DNA of 64,000 bases from Fen-1135 sp963705275. GTDB taxonomy: Bacteria > Desulfobacterota > Syntrophia > Syntrophales > UBA2185. Position 1 is the stretch's first letter. Each line of letters begins with the position of its first letter. The DNA lies in contig OY970063.1 in NCBI GenBank assembly GCA_963705275.1, positions 1,612,001-1,676,000 on the forward strand, given 5' to 3'. Below are positions 18,076-27,952 of the stretch, piece by piece. The translations under genes and the position numbers were made by a program. Below the pieces are notes generated by a model. The model worked only from the letters and a program-made list of their open reading frames with translations. It had not been told where the DNA came from and made no database searches.

Positions 18076-19143
18076 TTATGCTTTCTTCACATAGATAGGG
18101 TTCGAAAATATCCAGGGCAGATATTTGCCGAGGACTCTAAGATAGGCCTCAATCCTGTAAACTCCGGGATCTCTTATGCCGACCGTCAGTTCTCGAACGA
18201 TCTCCTCTCTAATCACGGTTCCATCTTTGATTATGCGGATCTTTGCGGTCGCGGGAAATGCCGCTGTAAGGCAAGCCTCGTTTTCAAGGATGAATTCATC
18301 ACCCAGAGTGGCGCTCCGGCTGTTATCTGTCAAAACGAAGGAGAATCCCTTGGAGTAATGGAAATACTCTCCGGCCACATAAGCCCTTCCCTGTCTTAGG
18401 GCGGAAAGAAGCGCTGCAATATCCCTCGCATCATCTCTCACCAAGGGTCTTTCGGTAATCACGTGAGTCCTCATAAACTTGAATGCTTTCGCAAAGGGAA
18501 AAACGGATATATTCAAACCCAATACCCTCTGACGGGTGTCATGATTGTCGAGCTCACCTATTCCCACTACTTTAGTGTTACTGTTCAGCCGATCCCAGCG
18601 TTCCATGGTCACCTTTCTCGGTCCCGTGAGGAAGAAGGCAGGAAATAGAAAACTCAATATAGACCGGGGATATCCCCTCAAGGTGTTTTGCCAGTCCGTC
18701 ATAAAGTCCCATATCCCCATGCCCGTATAACCTGTTACGCTCCAGTCTAACCAGGGGTAATGTTTCACGTGAAACAATCTCGTTCCCTCATGATCCGGGT
18801 GAGCAATAAACCCCATTCCCCCCCTGCTCAGAACCTCATCCACGTATATCTGAGGATCAATGTCCGGCTCATCCTCGCTGATGACCACGGGTCTGTCAAT
18901 CTGGAAGGCAAGGTAATGGTTGAAACGTGGGGCAATCTCCTGACCGACGATGAGCAGCGTATCACCGTGCCATCCTTCAAATCCTTCTTCCTTCGCGCGT
19001 AAGTTGGAGTGATCCGTAAGCATGACAAAGTCAATTCCGTTGATCGTCGCCGCCTCCATAATTTCTCCAATAGGAGCACGGCCATCAAACGAGTAGGCTG
19101 AGTGACTATGGATGATGCCCGTATAATCATAGAAGATAGACAT
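18076..19143 (-). CDS. PHP-domain metal-dependent phosphoesterase (CehA/McbA-like)
   Basis: A 355-residue protein with the PHP metal sites: HSHSAYSFDG at residues 11-20, LTDHSN, the Glu in VGQEIAP, FIAHPDHEG and the late GIGELDNHD. The layout, with a long C-terminal segment of beta type (about 255-350), matches CehA/McbA-type metallohydrolases. Members cleave phosphoesters or other esters. It is followed by a DUF374 acyltransferase gene and preceded at 15 bp by the glycosylase gene on the same strand. Substrate unknown; no signal peptide. Confidence 0.8.
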   Translation of the reverse strand: MSIFYDYTGIIHSHSAYSFDGRAPIGEIMEAATINGIDFVMLTDHSNLRAKEEGFEGWHGDTLLIVGQEIAPRFNHYLAFQIDRPVVISEDEPDIDPQIYVDEVLSRGGMGFIAHPDHEGTRLFHVKHYPWLDWSVTGYTGMGIWDFMTDWQNTLRGYPRSILSFLFPAFFLTGPRKVTMERWDRLNSNTKVVGIGELDNHDTRQRVLGLNISVFPFAKAFKFMRTHVITERPLVRDDARDIAALLSALRQGRAYVAGEYFHYSKGFSFVLTDNSRSATLGDEFILENEACLTAAFPATAKIRIIKDGTVIREEIVRELTVGIRDPGVYRIEAYLRVLGKYLPWIFSNPIYVKKA

Positions 19144-19158
19144 AGAAACCCGTCTTGA

Positions 19159-19806
19159 TCAATAGACCAGTGGCCGAAGCGGACAGCCGTCACAGCTGGG
19201 ATTTTTGGTGCAAAAGAATTTTCCCGTGTTAACGAAGAGGGCATGATACTGATTGTATAGGGGGACGCTCTGCGGGAGGTGGGTCATAAAAATATCCTGA
19301 ATTTCCTTGTACTTTGCATCAGCGAGGATTATGTCATGCCTCTGCAAAACCCTTCTGGTATAAGCATCGACAACAAATATGGGTTTTCTTCCCGCATAGA
19401 GAAGAATGCTGTCGGCAGTTTCCTCGCCAATGCCCTTGACCGTGAGAAGCCTTGCTCTCAGAGGCCAAAGGTCTTCCGCAAACATATTATCGAGTGTTCC
19501 GCCATACTCGTCGAATAGAAATCGTATGAATGATTTCAATCTCGAGGTCTTGACGTTGTAATATCCGACGGGTCGAATGAGATCCGCAAGTAACGAATCA
19601 TCGACCTTTAAAATTCCTGCTGGGTGAAGAAGCTCATTGGATTTTAGCCTGGCTATCGCCTTTTCCACATTCTGCCAGGCTGTATTCTGGGTCAGTATCG
19701 CTCCGACTATAACTTCGAAAGGGGAATTACCGGGCCACCAGTTCAGGGCACCGAAGTGGGCGTCAAGAGCCTTATAGATCGCCAGAAGATCATGACCCCG
19801 TTGCAT
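19159..19806 (-). CDS. Endonuclease III-related HhH-GPD DNA glycosylase (MagIII-like)
   Basis: A 215-residue base-excision repair protein. The helix-hairpin-helix region is LLTVKGIGEETADSIL, followed by the catalytic Asp in VVDAYTRR. The WWPGNSPFEVIVGAILTQNT start and the RPVGYYNVKTSRLK segment place it nearer to the H. pylori MagIII 3-methyladenine glycosylase group than to Nth. The C-terminus shows only three cysteines of a possible Fe-S site (CTKNPSCDGC) and then ends, so the four-Cys cluster of Nth is incomplete. The Nth lysine in the HhH (GxGxKT) is replaced by Glu, so it is probably a monofunctional glycosylase without lyase activity. Confidence 0.82.
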   Translation of the reverse strand: MQRGHDLLAIYKALDAHFGALNWWPGNSPFEVIVGAILTQNTAWQNVEKAIARLKSNELLHPAGILKVDDSLLADLIRPVGYYNVKTSRLKSFIRFLFDEYGGTLDNMFAEDLWPLRARLLTVKGIGEETADSILLYAGRKPIFVVDAYTRRVLQRHDIILADAKYKEIQDIFMTHLPQSVPLYNQYHALFVNTGKFFCTKNPSCDGCPLRPLVY

Positions 19807-19844
19807 AGAGGAATCCGGTACTGTCTTTCATACAAGGGCGCAGA

Positions 19845-21308
19845 CTATTTGCGCAGGCTGACAAAAAAAGTCGAGTTGCCCCGCCTGATCAAGAGAAGGA
19901 TGCTCTTCTTTGCGCTCTTTTTCGATATTTCCCGTACATAATCCTTCATGGAGGAAATCTTCACTTTGTTGACTTCGAGAATGATGTCTTGGGGTTGTAT
20001 ACCCTTTTCATCAGCAGGGCTTCCGTCTTTTACATCAACTACAACTACGCCGCCTGTACCAGCGATACCAAGATATTGGGCGATTTCGGGTGTGATATCC
20101 TGCACCGTCATGCCGAAGTTTTCCTTCGATTCTCTTGCAGAGGCCACCTCCGGCTGGTCTCTCCGCTCCGTTACAATAATGTGAAATGTCTTCTCCTCTC
20201 CATCCCTCAGGGCTTTCACTTCAATCTTATCCCCGACATGGAAGGAGGCAATAGTGAGCAGCAACTCGTGGGTATCTTTTATCCTCTTGCCGTTCACCTC
20301 CGTTATGAGATCTCCCGCTTTCAGTCCACCCTTATCAGCCGGGTCACCCTTGAACACTTCGGATATCAGTGCGCCATTATTATCTTTAAGTTTGAGATTC
20401 TTGGCTATGTCTTCCGTGACGTCCTGGACGGAAATACCCAGCCAACCACGTGTGACTTTTCCTTTTGATTTGAGGTCAGGCAGTATGGTTTTGGCCATGT
20501 TCACCGGTATGGCAAATCCGATACCCTGTCCCTGAGCCACGATGGCTGTATTGATGCCTACTACCCTTCCCTCCATATTGAAGAGCGGCCCACCGCTGTT
20601 ACCGGGATTGATGGAGGCATCAGTCTGAATAAAATTATCATAGGGACCCGCCCCTATAACCCTTCCTTTGGCGCTGACTATGCCGGCGGTCACTGTCTGT
20701 TCAAGGCCGAAGGGATTCCCAATGGCTAAAACCCAGTCGCCTACACGAAGCTTGTCGGAATCCCCTATTTCAGCTACGGGAAGGCTTTCGCTCTGTTTAA
20801 TCTTTATGAGGGCAAGGTCCGTCTTTGCGTCCTTACCGATCACCTTTGCCTCATATTCCTTTCCCGTCGAGAGCTTAACGAGTATCTTATCCGCCTGTTC
20901 CACTACGTGATTGTTGGTGAAGATGTAGCCGTCATGACTGATTATAATACCGGACCCAAGGCTTCTCTGCTTGAATTCTCTCTGTGGTATGTCGCCAAAG
21001 AATCTTTCAAAGAAATCATCGCCCCAGAAATATCTGTCAAAGGGCGTCCTGAATTGGCCTCCACGACCGCTTTTGACCGTTTTCGTTGTACTGATATTGA
21101 CGACAGCAGGCTTCAACCTTTCTGCCAAATCAGCAAATGAAAAAGGCGAACGAGGATTTTCCGGTGTCGAAATTGCCGATACTGTCTGAACGTCAGATCC
21201 GACGGGAACAAAAGATGACCTCAATACTTCTATGAGGGAGATGATAAAAAAACCTATCAGAAAAGCGAGTAGAAACATAATGAAGGTTTTTCTGTTCTTA
21301 TTTTCCAT
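19845..21308 (-). CDS. HtrA/DegP-family periplasmic serine protease
   Basis: A 487-residue envelope protease/chaperone. Residues about 9-27 form a signal or membrane anchor without an obvious cleavage site. The trypsin-like domain has the full triad: His134 (TNNHVV), Asp164 (KTDLAL) and Ser238 (PGNSGGPL). Two PDZ domains follow (about 290-370 and 400-480), the second with the usual GIQPQDIILEVN loop. It degrades or refolds misfolded envelope proteins. The spacing to the upstream activase gene is about 140 bp, so it probably has its own promoter. Confidence 0.93.
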   Translation of the reverse strand: MENKNRKTFIMFLLAFLIGFFIISLIEVLRSSFVPVGSDVQTVSAISTPENPRSPFSFADLAERLKPAVVNISTTKTVKSGRGGQFRTPFDRYFWGDDFFERFFGDIPQREFKQRSLGSGIIISHDGYIFTNNHVVEQADKILVKLSTGKEYEAKVIGKDAKTDLALIKIKQSESLPVAEIGDSDKLRVGDWVLAIGNPFGLEQTVTAGIVSAKGRVIGAGPYDNFIQTDASINPGNSGGPLFNMEGRVVGINTAIVAQGQGIGFAIPVNMAKTILPDLKSKGKVTRGWLGISVQDVTEDIAKNLKLKDNNGALISEVFKGDPADKGGLKAGDLITEVNGKRIKDTHELLLTIASFHVGDKIEVKALRDGEEKTFHIIVTERRDQPEVASARESKENFGMTVQDITPEIAQYLGIAGTGGVVVVDVKDGSPADEKGIQPQDIILEVNKVKISSMKDYVREISKKSAKKSILLLIRRGNSTFFVSLRK

Positions 21309-21446
21309 TTCTTACTTGTTGACCTCCTTAGGGGTTGGAACGCTCCGAATTGAAATATTCGTGCGCAATTAGCATAAATATTTACAAAATACTATAATTT
21401 TTCATTTATGCCGCAGTTGCAGGAATTGCGGACGGCTAAGCTCCTC

Positions 21447-24400
21447 TCAGTGGCTACCCTTCTTGTGTGATTCCCTCATTTTCCTGTGTAACCTCGACGC
21501 CTGCAATAGAAAAACCTCGAGTTTTGCCGTGATCATTTGCGGAAAAAGGTTCCCGTCACTCTCAATGGCCAGAAAGGGAAGTTCAGTCCCCATCTCCCTT
21601 GACAGAATAGCCTCCGCCAGACGGTTGGGCATACAGCCGAAGGGGCCGATCGCTATAGCACCGCAGTAGCGGTGGGGCACCTCGGTTATCGCTGCGCCAA
21701 TAGTCAACACAGCCTCACCTGTCAGCTCCGGATTGATCAAATGCCGGCTCTCACTTATCAGATGATCGACATCATCCAGCCGATATGTGTATAAACCTGA
21801 TCGCTCCATAATTTTTTTGAACTTTTTTTCATAGCTTCTCATCCATGCCGATCTCAGCATTAGTGAGAGCCTTTCCCGGAAGTTGGGCGCGGCTGCCGAC
21901 AAGCCTTTCTCGAAGCACCAGTCAGTGTAATAGACCCATTCGATGACGCTGGAAACTTTACTTGCAAACCCTTGTTCTGCCAGTTTCTCCACAAGGAATT
22001 GCCGGGAAAGATCGTCATGGCGAACAAAAATTTCTCCCGTGAGTAAGATTGCAGGAGTATCGTGCACATTCCTCTTTACAGGTATTTTCTGAAAGCTGAC
22101 GGCTGCCCTCTTGAGTGCTCTTTGAATGTCCATAAAATTGGGTGAATGTTCAAAGACGCCGATCAACTTCCTGGTTTCCAAGTTATAGATTTCCAGGGCT
22201 GATTCTTTGTCCACAGCGTTTGTGAGGAGTACTGAATAAATATCCTGCATGATATCAGCTACAACCAGGCACGACCATAGTTTCAGCGTAAAGTTATTAC
22301 CGCCTGTTTCTGCATAGCTGTTCTCCGCTTGAAGGGAAAATAAGGCAACGTCCTCAATCCCATCGCGGGCAATAAGCTGGCTGATAAAGGGAGAATATTG
22401 ACCGAACCGGCAGGGGCCCGATGCAGTCGGCATAAAATAAACCAATAGCTCTTCTGATCTGCCCCTATCCTTCAAATACTTTAGCAAACTGCCTACAGTA
22501 AGCAACAGAGGCAAACATTCTTTACAGCTTGTGTTCCCCCTTCCAAGTTTAAGAACTTCGTCATCTGCGGGCGGAAGTACCGATGTGCGTATGCCTATAG
22601 ATCTGAACACAGCGGATGTTGCATCGTTCAGGAATCGCCCCATAGAAGGGAAAATGAGATGTGTCCGGGGGTGATGAAACGGGTAAACTCTCCCTTTGGA
22701 ATCTATGAACTCCTGTTTCCTCTGATCAAAATGAGCTGTGCGAGGTGAAGAATGATATGGAACAGAGGCATCATCACTGAACTTTTTCAGTTCCCTATGA
22801 TTCTTAATGATATCCATAAATGCCTCTATTCTCGTTTCCAGACCTGCATCGGCTACATGAGAGTCCAATTCCAGGATCAAGAAGGGCTTCTCCCTCATAA
22901 TATGGCGAAAATATCCACCGAGAAAAGAGTCCGGACCGCAGGAGAAATTGGTGATATAGCATCCGTAGAGTTGAGGATGCCTTTCTACGAAATATGTCCC
23001 CTTGAGAATCGACTGTCCAGTTGACCAGTACATGTTATCATCGACGGCCTCTTCATCCAAGGGAAGGAAATCAAAGGGGATCACAGGCACACCCCTGGAG
23101 GCGAATTTATGAGGTATGCCCATATTCGCCTCCTGCACAAAGGCATTGTAAGATCTGCCAAAGACAACCACAGCAGACCGGTCAGGATTCTTCTCGATAT
23201 CTCGTAAGAACCGCAACCCGGCCTCTCTCATCTCCCTATGAACGGATTGCTGGGCTTCAACAGCCTCAGAGAATGCCTTGCGAGCCAAATTCTTGTGACA
23301 GCCGAGATTTCCGGCCATTGATACGAAAGCATTCTCTGCCTTCTCATATCCTGTGGAAAAGTCGATGACCGGCGTTATTATCTTTCCCTCTTTTCCTAAA
23401 TTTCTTAATATTTCCGTATCTTTAAAGGCACTTGACAGATAGTAAGGCTCTCCCTGCGACAAGGGGCATGTTATGCCTTGTTTACAGCCATTTCCCACGT
23501 ATGCCCCCTTTACCTGGGGGAGAAAAAGATAATCTGGTTTCTTTTTCAATAGATTTAGAAGGTAGCCATGCGAAATCTCTGCGGGGTAGCAAAATGGCGC
23601 TCGCTGAAGGTCGACACCTTCCTGCTCGGAGATGTCCGGAACCAACACGCGAAAGCCAATCCGTGAAAAGAAGCTGTAGTACAGGGGATAATAGGAATTT
23701 ACCAAGAAGGATTTATTAATGCCTACTGTTTTCGAATTCTCCTTGACCCTCAATTCCTCCGGTTGAGCGACATACTTCCGAAAAACGAGATCCTCATGAA
23801 TTTTCACAAGATTCAAATTTTTTGTGTCAAAGTGAATATCAAAGCGTTGATTATACCATTTGTTGCAGGCGCCGCCGAATGGATATGTCTTGCCTTCTAT
23901 TCTGATCCTTGCGATTTCACATTTCCGGTCACATTTATCTTTCCCCCCACTACACGTGAAGGGTTCTCCGTATTCGATGGTTCTGTCTCTTAATTCTTTG
24001 AGAGAGAATTTCTCTTCCTTAAGGAGATTTAGTTCAAGCATGCGTTTTACTTCCAGGGCAACGCCGAAGGCCCCCATCAGTCCTGCTTCCGGCGGAACGA
24101 CGATTCGTTTTCCCGTCAGAGCTGCCATGGCCATGGGCACGGCCTGGTTGTAGCAGACACCACCCTGCATAAATATATTGTTGCCTACGGGTCTGTTTCC
24201 CTTGACTCGGTTATCGTAGTTCATGCAGATGGAATACACGAGACCGGCGACAATATCTTCCCTCGTCATACCTTCATGAGAGGCATTTTTGATATCGCTG
24301 CTGATGAAAGCTGCGCACTGATCATTGAAGTTCGGAGGCCCTTGTCCCTGCATTGCTATGCTGCCGATGGACTCCATTTCCAACCCCATGGTTTCTCTTG

Positions 24401-25724
24401 CAGCTTCTTCAAGGAATGAGCCGGTACCGGCGCTACAGGCGTCATTCATGGCATAGTCTGATGGGACACCATTTTTTATATAAGTATATTTGGCATCCTG
24501 CCCGCCTATTTCAAAAATTGTGTCTACTGTCTTATCGAAAAACAATGCACCCGTAGCGTGGGCGATAATTTCATTTATGATGCCGCCCGTCATGGCATGT
24601 AATCCTGCTATCTGCCTGCCTGAGCCTGTTACACCCAATCCAACTATTCTTATTTTTTCTCCAAGTTCACCCAGCTGGTCATAGAGATCCGCATAGCATT
24701 CTCTTGAGGCTTGAACAGGATTCCCTTGGGTCCGCAGGTAGACGGAGGCTAGGACTCTATCGTCATTCACCCTGAGGATAACTGCCTTCGTTGTTGTTGA
24801 CCCTACGTCAAGTCCGATAACACAGCGATCATACTCCCGGGCTATCCCTCTCTCCGCCGTTTTGAAATCGACCATACCTGCAGCACTAGTAAGAGGAGGC
24901 AGCAAGGAAAAGGAATCCCTGCCTCCTTTGAAGACATTCATGCTTTGCGGCAATTTTATTGTTTCGTGATTGAGGGCCCATAACGCCGAGCCCAGGGCTT
25001 CAAAGTAAGGGGCCTCTTCCGGAACGATCAGATTTTTTATCTCTTCCTTTAGATAGCTAATCATAACCGGATTTTGCGCGGTCCCCCCGATAATCATGAT
25101 GTCATTCCTGGGAACCTGTTTGATAATTTCAATGATCTTGCCCGCCATCATCTTGCACAATCCGGCAGCTATTCTTCCTTTCGGCACCCCTTTGTTTGTC
25201 GCATGGGTGCAGTCACTCTTGCAGAATACGCTGCAGCGCCCCGATACCTTATAAGGTCTTTCTTCGTTCGTAAAATTAGTTGCCTCATTTAATGACATAC
25301 CAATTCTTCGCAGCTGTTGAATGAAAAATTCCCCTGTTCCTGATGCACATTTATTCCCGGTCTGAACCGAACAGATTCTTCCGTCCTCTCCCAAGACATA
25401 TACCATGAAGGTTTCCCCCCCGGCACTGACGATGGCATCAAGGTTCCGCCCGTTGCCATTGAAGTAAAAAAGTGCAGATTCAACTGCTTCCGGCTCGGAA
25501 ATGGATGAAAGATTTATGGAGTGCCTGAATTTTCTGCCCGTTATGGCAATTCTGTCATATGCGCTCGAATCCAAATTTACAAGCGTTTCAAGCAGGACTT
25601 GTCGAGGGTTGCCATTGTGAGGCTTGACACTTATGGATGTCTTACGGATGTGATTATCTTCGTCCCTGATAATGCCGACTGCTGATAATGTTGATGCACC
25701 TATACAAATACCAAGACTCTTCAA
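21447..25724 (-). CDS. Giant CoA-dehydratase-type activase (tandem BadF/BcrA ATPase plus HgdB-like)
   Basis: A 1425-residue protein of the 2-hydroxyacyl-CoA dehydratase activase group. Two ASKHA ATPase modules lie in tandem: residues 1-255 (GICIGAST; cysteines at 126, 164, 168 and 172) and about 301-565 (GLDVGSTTTKAV; NDACSAGTG with Cys430, and Cys470). The second keeps the two Cys expected to bridge a 4Fe-4S cluster between subunits. Behind them come a DUF2229-like region and a C-terminal HgdB-like region with conserved Cys (NTSCKEC, SGPCRFGQ). Family members use ATP to inject a low-potential electron into a partner, but the partner of these giant single-chain forms is unknown. No dehydratase genes are adjacent. 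The ATG at 25724 fits the glycine-rich nucleotide loop at the very N-terminus. Confidence 0.85.
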   Translation of the reverse strand: MKSLGICIGASTLSAVGIIRDEDNHIRKTSISVKPHNGNPRQVLLETLVNLDSSAYDRIAITGRKFRHSINLSSISEPEAVESALFYFNGNGRNLDAIVSAGGETFMVYVLGEDGRICSVQTGNKCASGTGEFFIQQLRRIGMSLNEATNFTNEERPYKVSGRCSVFCKSDCTHATNKGVPKGRIAAGLCKMMAGKIIEIIKQVPRNDIMIIGGTAQNPVMISYLKEEIKNLIVPEEAPYFEALGSALWALNHETIKLPQSMNVFKGGRDSFSLLPPLTSAAGMVDFKTAERGIAREYDRCVIGLDVGSTTTKAVILRVNDDRVLASVYLRTQGNPVQASRECYADLYDQLGELGEKIRIVGLGVTGSGRQIAGLHAMTGGIINEIIAHATGALFFDKTVDTIFEIGGQDAKYTYIKNGVPSDYAMNDACSAGTGSFLEEAARETMGLEMESIGSIAMQGQGPPNFNDQCAAFISSDIKNASHEGMTREDIVAGLVYSICMNYDNRVKGNRPVGNNIFMQGGVCYNQAVPMAMAALTGKRIVVPPEAGLMGAFGVALEVKRMLELNLLKEEKFSLKELRDRTIEYGEPFTCSGGKDKCDRKCEIARIRIEGKTYPFGGACNKWYNQRFDIHFDTKNLNLVKIHEDLVFRKYVAQPEELRVKENSKTVGINKSFLVNSYYPLYYSFFSRIGFRVLVPDISEQEGVDLQRAPFCYPAEISHGYLLNLLKKKPDYLFLPQVKGAYVGNGCKQGITCPLSQGEPYYLSSAFKDTEILRNLGKEGKIITPVIDFSTGYEKAENAFVSMAGNLGCHKNLARKAFSEAVEAQQSVHREMREAGLRFLRDIEKNPDRSAVVVFGRSYNAFVQEANMGIPHKFASRGVPVIPFDFLPLDEEAVDDNMYWSTGQSILKGTYFVERHPQLYGCYITNFSCGPDSFLGGYFRHIMREKPFLILELDSHVADAGLETRIEAFMDIIKNHRELKKFSDDASVPYHSSPRTAHFDQRKQEFIDSKGRVYPFHHPRTHLIFPSMGRFLNDATSAVFRSIGIRTSVLPPADDEVLKLGRGNTSCKECLPLLLTVGSLLKYLKDRGRSEELLVYFMPTASGPCRFGQYSPFISQLIARDGIEDVALFSLQAENSYAETGGNNFTLKLWSCLVVADIMQDIYSVLLTNAVDKESALEIYNLETRKLIGVFEHSPNFMDIQRALKRAAVSFQKIPVKRNVHDTPAILLTGEIFVRHDDLSRQFLVEKLAEQGFASKVSSVIEWVYYTDWCFEKGLSAAAPNFRERLSLMLRSAWMRSYEKKFKKIMERSGLYTYRLDDVDHLISESRHLINPELTGEAVLTIGAAITEVPHRYCGAIAIGPFGCMPNRLAEAILSREMGTELPFLAIESDGNLFPQMITAKLEVFLLQASRLHRKMRESHKKGSH

Positions 25725-25904
25725 TTTCCCAACCTCGAATAATTGTAACGGCTATCGGAACATTCAATCGACTTCGTCTCGAACCGCTGCCTCATCAGGA
25801 CAGAGAAAGACCCAGCGGAGAATCGAATAAATCTTAACAAAATACCCCGAAGTTTAAGATTTCGTCCTCTATTGAAGATGACTCGCTTGATCGTATCATT
25901 TCAT

Positions 25905-25935
25905 ATTATACTATACCGCTCTGCTTCTTTGTCAA
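25905..25935 (-). promoter_or_regulatory. Possible sigma70 promoter for the activase gene
   Basis: On the minus strand a perfect -35 TTGACA (25930-25935) is followed after 19 bp by a perfect -10 TATAAT (25905-25910). Spacing is two bases over the optimum. Overlapping TATAGT and TAGTAT alternatives sit at shorter spacing. It points at the activase gene 180 bp downstream and lies just past the end of the FAH-family gene. Confidence 0.45.
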
Positions 25936-25960
25936 TAAGCTATGAGATATTTGTTGGCCT

Positions 25961-26827
25961 TTAATCCGAAAGCTTCAGCGACTTCCGACCTTCCCTGCTA
26001 TCCAAGGGCACATTGTCTCCCTCATCTTCTCTCTTGACAGGATTAGTCAATTGACCAATGCCTTCTATTTCTATGGTCACGATATCACCGTCATGAAGGT
26101 ATATGGGAGGCTGTCTTGTAAAGCCGACGCCTTCCGGAGTACCAGTCAAGATAACCGTACCAGGCAGCAGCGTCATAGATCTTGAAAGATCACTGATGAT
26201 TGCAGGGACGTCGAAGATCATATCATAAGTATTGGAATCTTGGACAATTGTTCCGTTCAATACGGTGCAGATACGGAGGTTCTGGGGATCCGGAATCTCA
26301 TCTCTTGTGACCAGATAAGGACCTAAGGGGCAGAAAGTATCGAAGCTCTTTCCCCTTGCCCACTGCTTTTTTTGCATTTCGATCTGCCAGTCCCGGGCAC
26401 TAACGTCGTTGGCACAGGTGTAGCCCAAGATGGAGTCCATTGCTTCAGAGCGGGAGACGTTCTTGACCCTCTTTCCTATAATGACAGCTAGCTCCGCCTC
26501 GTAATCGACATTTGCGGGACCTGCTTGAGGAAGGAGAATGGGTGACATATGCCCAATTACACTTGTTGTTGCTTTAAGGAATAGGATCGGTATTTCGGGA
26601 TAGGACACGCTCGTTTCGTCGGCATGTTGCCTGTAATTTAGACCCAGTGCCAGGATATTGCATGGATAGATGGGTGGAAGAATGCTCACGATTCCTACTG
26701 TTTTTGATGTGACTTCAAAATCTCCAAACAAATCTCCCCGGATCACAAGGGCCTGATCCTCAAATTCCGGTTCATATAGTCCGCATATTTCACGGTTTTC
26801 ATCTGAAAGGAAGCGAATGATTTTCAT
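25961..26827 (-). CDS. Fumarylacetoacetate hydrolase-family protein
   Basis: A 288-residue cytoplasmic enzyme. The FAH metal-binding core is visible as NVDYEAELAVIIGK, with ANDVSARDWQ downstream, ARGKSFDTFCPLGPYLV and GTPEGVGF. The N-terminal 60 residues are the usual small extra domain. Family members cleave or decarboxylate 2-oxo acids or act as acylpyruvases, often in degradation of aromatic compounds. Neighbours do not define a substrate. It is followed by the activase gene with a 236-bp gap, so the two are probably separate units. Confidence 0.88.
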   Translation of the reverse strand: MKIIRFLSDENREICGLYEPEFEDQALVIRGDLFGDFEVTSKTVGIVSILPPIYPCNILALGLNYRQHADETSVSYPEIPILFLKATTSVIGHMSPILLPQAGPANVDYEAELAVIIGKRVKNVSRSEAMDSILGYTCANDVSARDWQIEMQKKQWARGKSFDTFCPLGPYLVTRDEIPDPQNLRICTVLNGTIVQDSNTYDMIFDVPAIISDLSRSMTLLPGTVILTGTPEGVGFTRQPPIYLHDGDIVTIEIEGIGQLTNPVKREDEGDNVPLDSREGRKSLKLSD

Positions 26828-27166
26828 AGTTCATCTCCTCGGGTATTTTTTCTGATCATGTTTCTCTCCGTTGCGAAGGGAACAATATACGTTCACACGC
26901 GCATGACGCTCTGCGATTTTGATTTTTTGGCAGAGCAAGTGTTTGCGCTTCCATTTACATTATGTTAGCATACATTGCAATTATATTGAGAGCCTTGCGA
27001 AACTATCACAGTATCATTACTGACTTTACAGAAATTCGGTTTGTAGGCGGATATATATTGTGAATAGCCATTTAATCAATCAAAACAGGCGACCCATGAT
27101 TAGCCGCGTTTTGCAAAGTATACCTATTCGAGCTTGCCACCGCCGTCTTGTTCTTGCGAGGGCATC
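26828..27166. other. Intergenic region between the FAH gene and the mla operon
   Basis: 339 bp, divergent start region. It must carry promoters for the FAH-family gene (minus) and the mla operon (plus). It is AT-rich, but I saw no -35/-10 pair with good spacing and no hairpin with a U-tract. No small gene was found. Confidence 0.5.
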
Positions 27167-27952
27167 ATGATTAATGCCATAGTAAGAATCGGCACAACGA
27201 CGATAAATGTAACCAAGACATTCCGCGACACCCTTTCATTCGCCTTTATTATCATTCTGAAGATGTTTAACAAGGACTCATACAACAGTGCCACGAGGCA
27301 GGTCCTCATACACCAGATATATTTTACCTCTGTACAGATACTACCTCTATTCATAGGCATTTCTATCATATTCGGCACTCTTCTTATGGGTATTGTTCTT
27401 CAAATCATAAAGAATCTGGGGCTTGCCGAACATCTGGGTCGGATAATCATGGACATAGTTGTTACGGAACTGGCGCCCTTTGTTACAGTGCTCTTAATTG
27501 CACTTCGTTCCAGTTCTGCCATAAACGCTGAAATTGCCGTGATGAAGGTCAATAAAGAACTGAACACGCTGGATAAATTCAATATCGACCCGGTCGATTA
27601 CCTCTTCTTGCCAAGGGTTATAAACGGCGTTTTATCTGTTGTTTTACTGAGTGCTTTTTTTTCTATTCTGGTCTTGACAAGCGGCTTGTTATTTTCAAAG
27701 CTGCTTTTCGGACTGAGTTTGGAATCCTATTCAAATGTTTTGTTAAGTTCGGCCAATTTTTATGATATAATAATATCTCTTGTAAAATGTTGTACATTCG
27801 GCTTTTTCATAACCTTGATCCCCATACGTTTCGGCTTACATGCCACGAATGATCTCACGAGTATACCGATTGCGGTTCTTAACGGCATGGTTGATGTCTT
27901 TATAGCAATTATCTTCATCGAGGTGCTGTCATTAATTCTAATCTTCATTTGA
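27167..27952 (+). CDS. mlaE: MlaE-family ABC permease
   Basis: A 261-residue inner-membrane permease of the Mla/MCE phospholipid transport system. It has about five or six hydrophobic segments, and the central regions LFIGISIIFGTLLMGIV, ELAPFVTVLLIALRSSSAINAE and DPVDYLFLPRVI match the MlaE family (the last is where the ATPase couples). I chose the ATG at 27167, which has GCGAGGG just upstream; the frame is open to a TTG at 27134. It leads an operon with a degenerate ATPase, an MCE protein and a lipoprotein. Confidence 0.88.
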   Translation: MINAIVRIGTTTINVTKTFRDTLSFAFIIILKMFNKDSYNSATRQVLIHQIYFTSVQILPLFIGISIIFGTLLMGIVLQIIKNLGLAEHLGRIIMDIVVTELAPFVTVLLIALRSSSAINAEIAVMKVNKELNTLDKFNIDPVDYLFLPRVINGVLSVVLLSAFFSILVLTSGLLFSKLLFGLSLESYSNVLLSSANFYDIIISLVKCCTFGFFITLIPIRFGLHATNDLTSIPIAVLNGMVDVFIAIIFIEVLSLILIFI

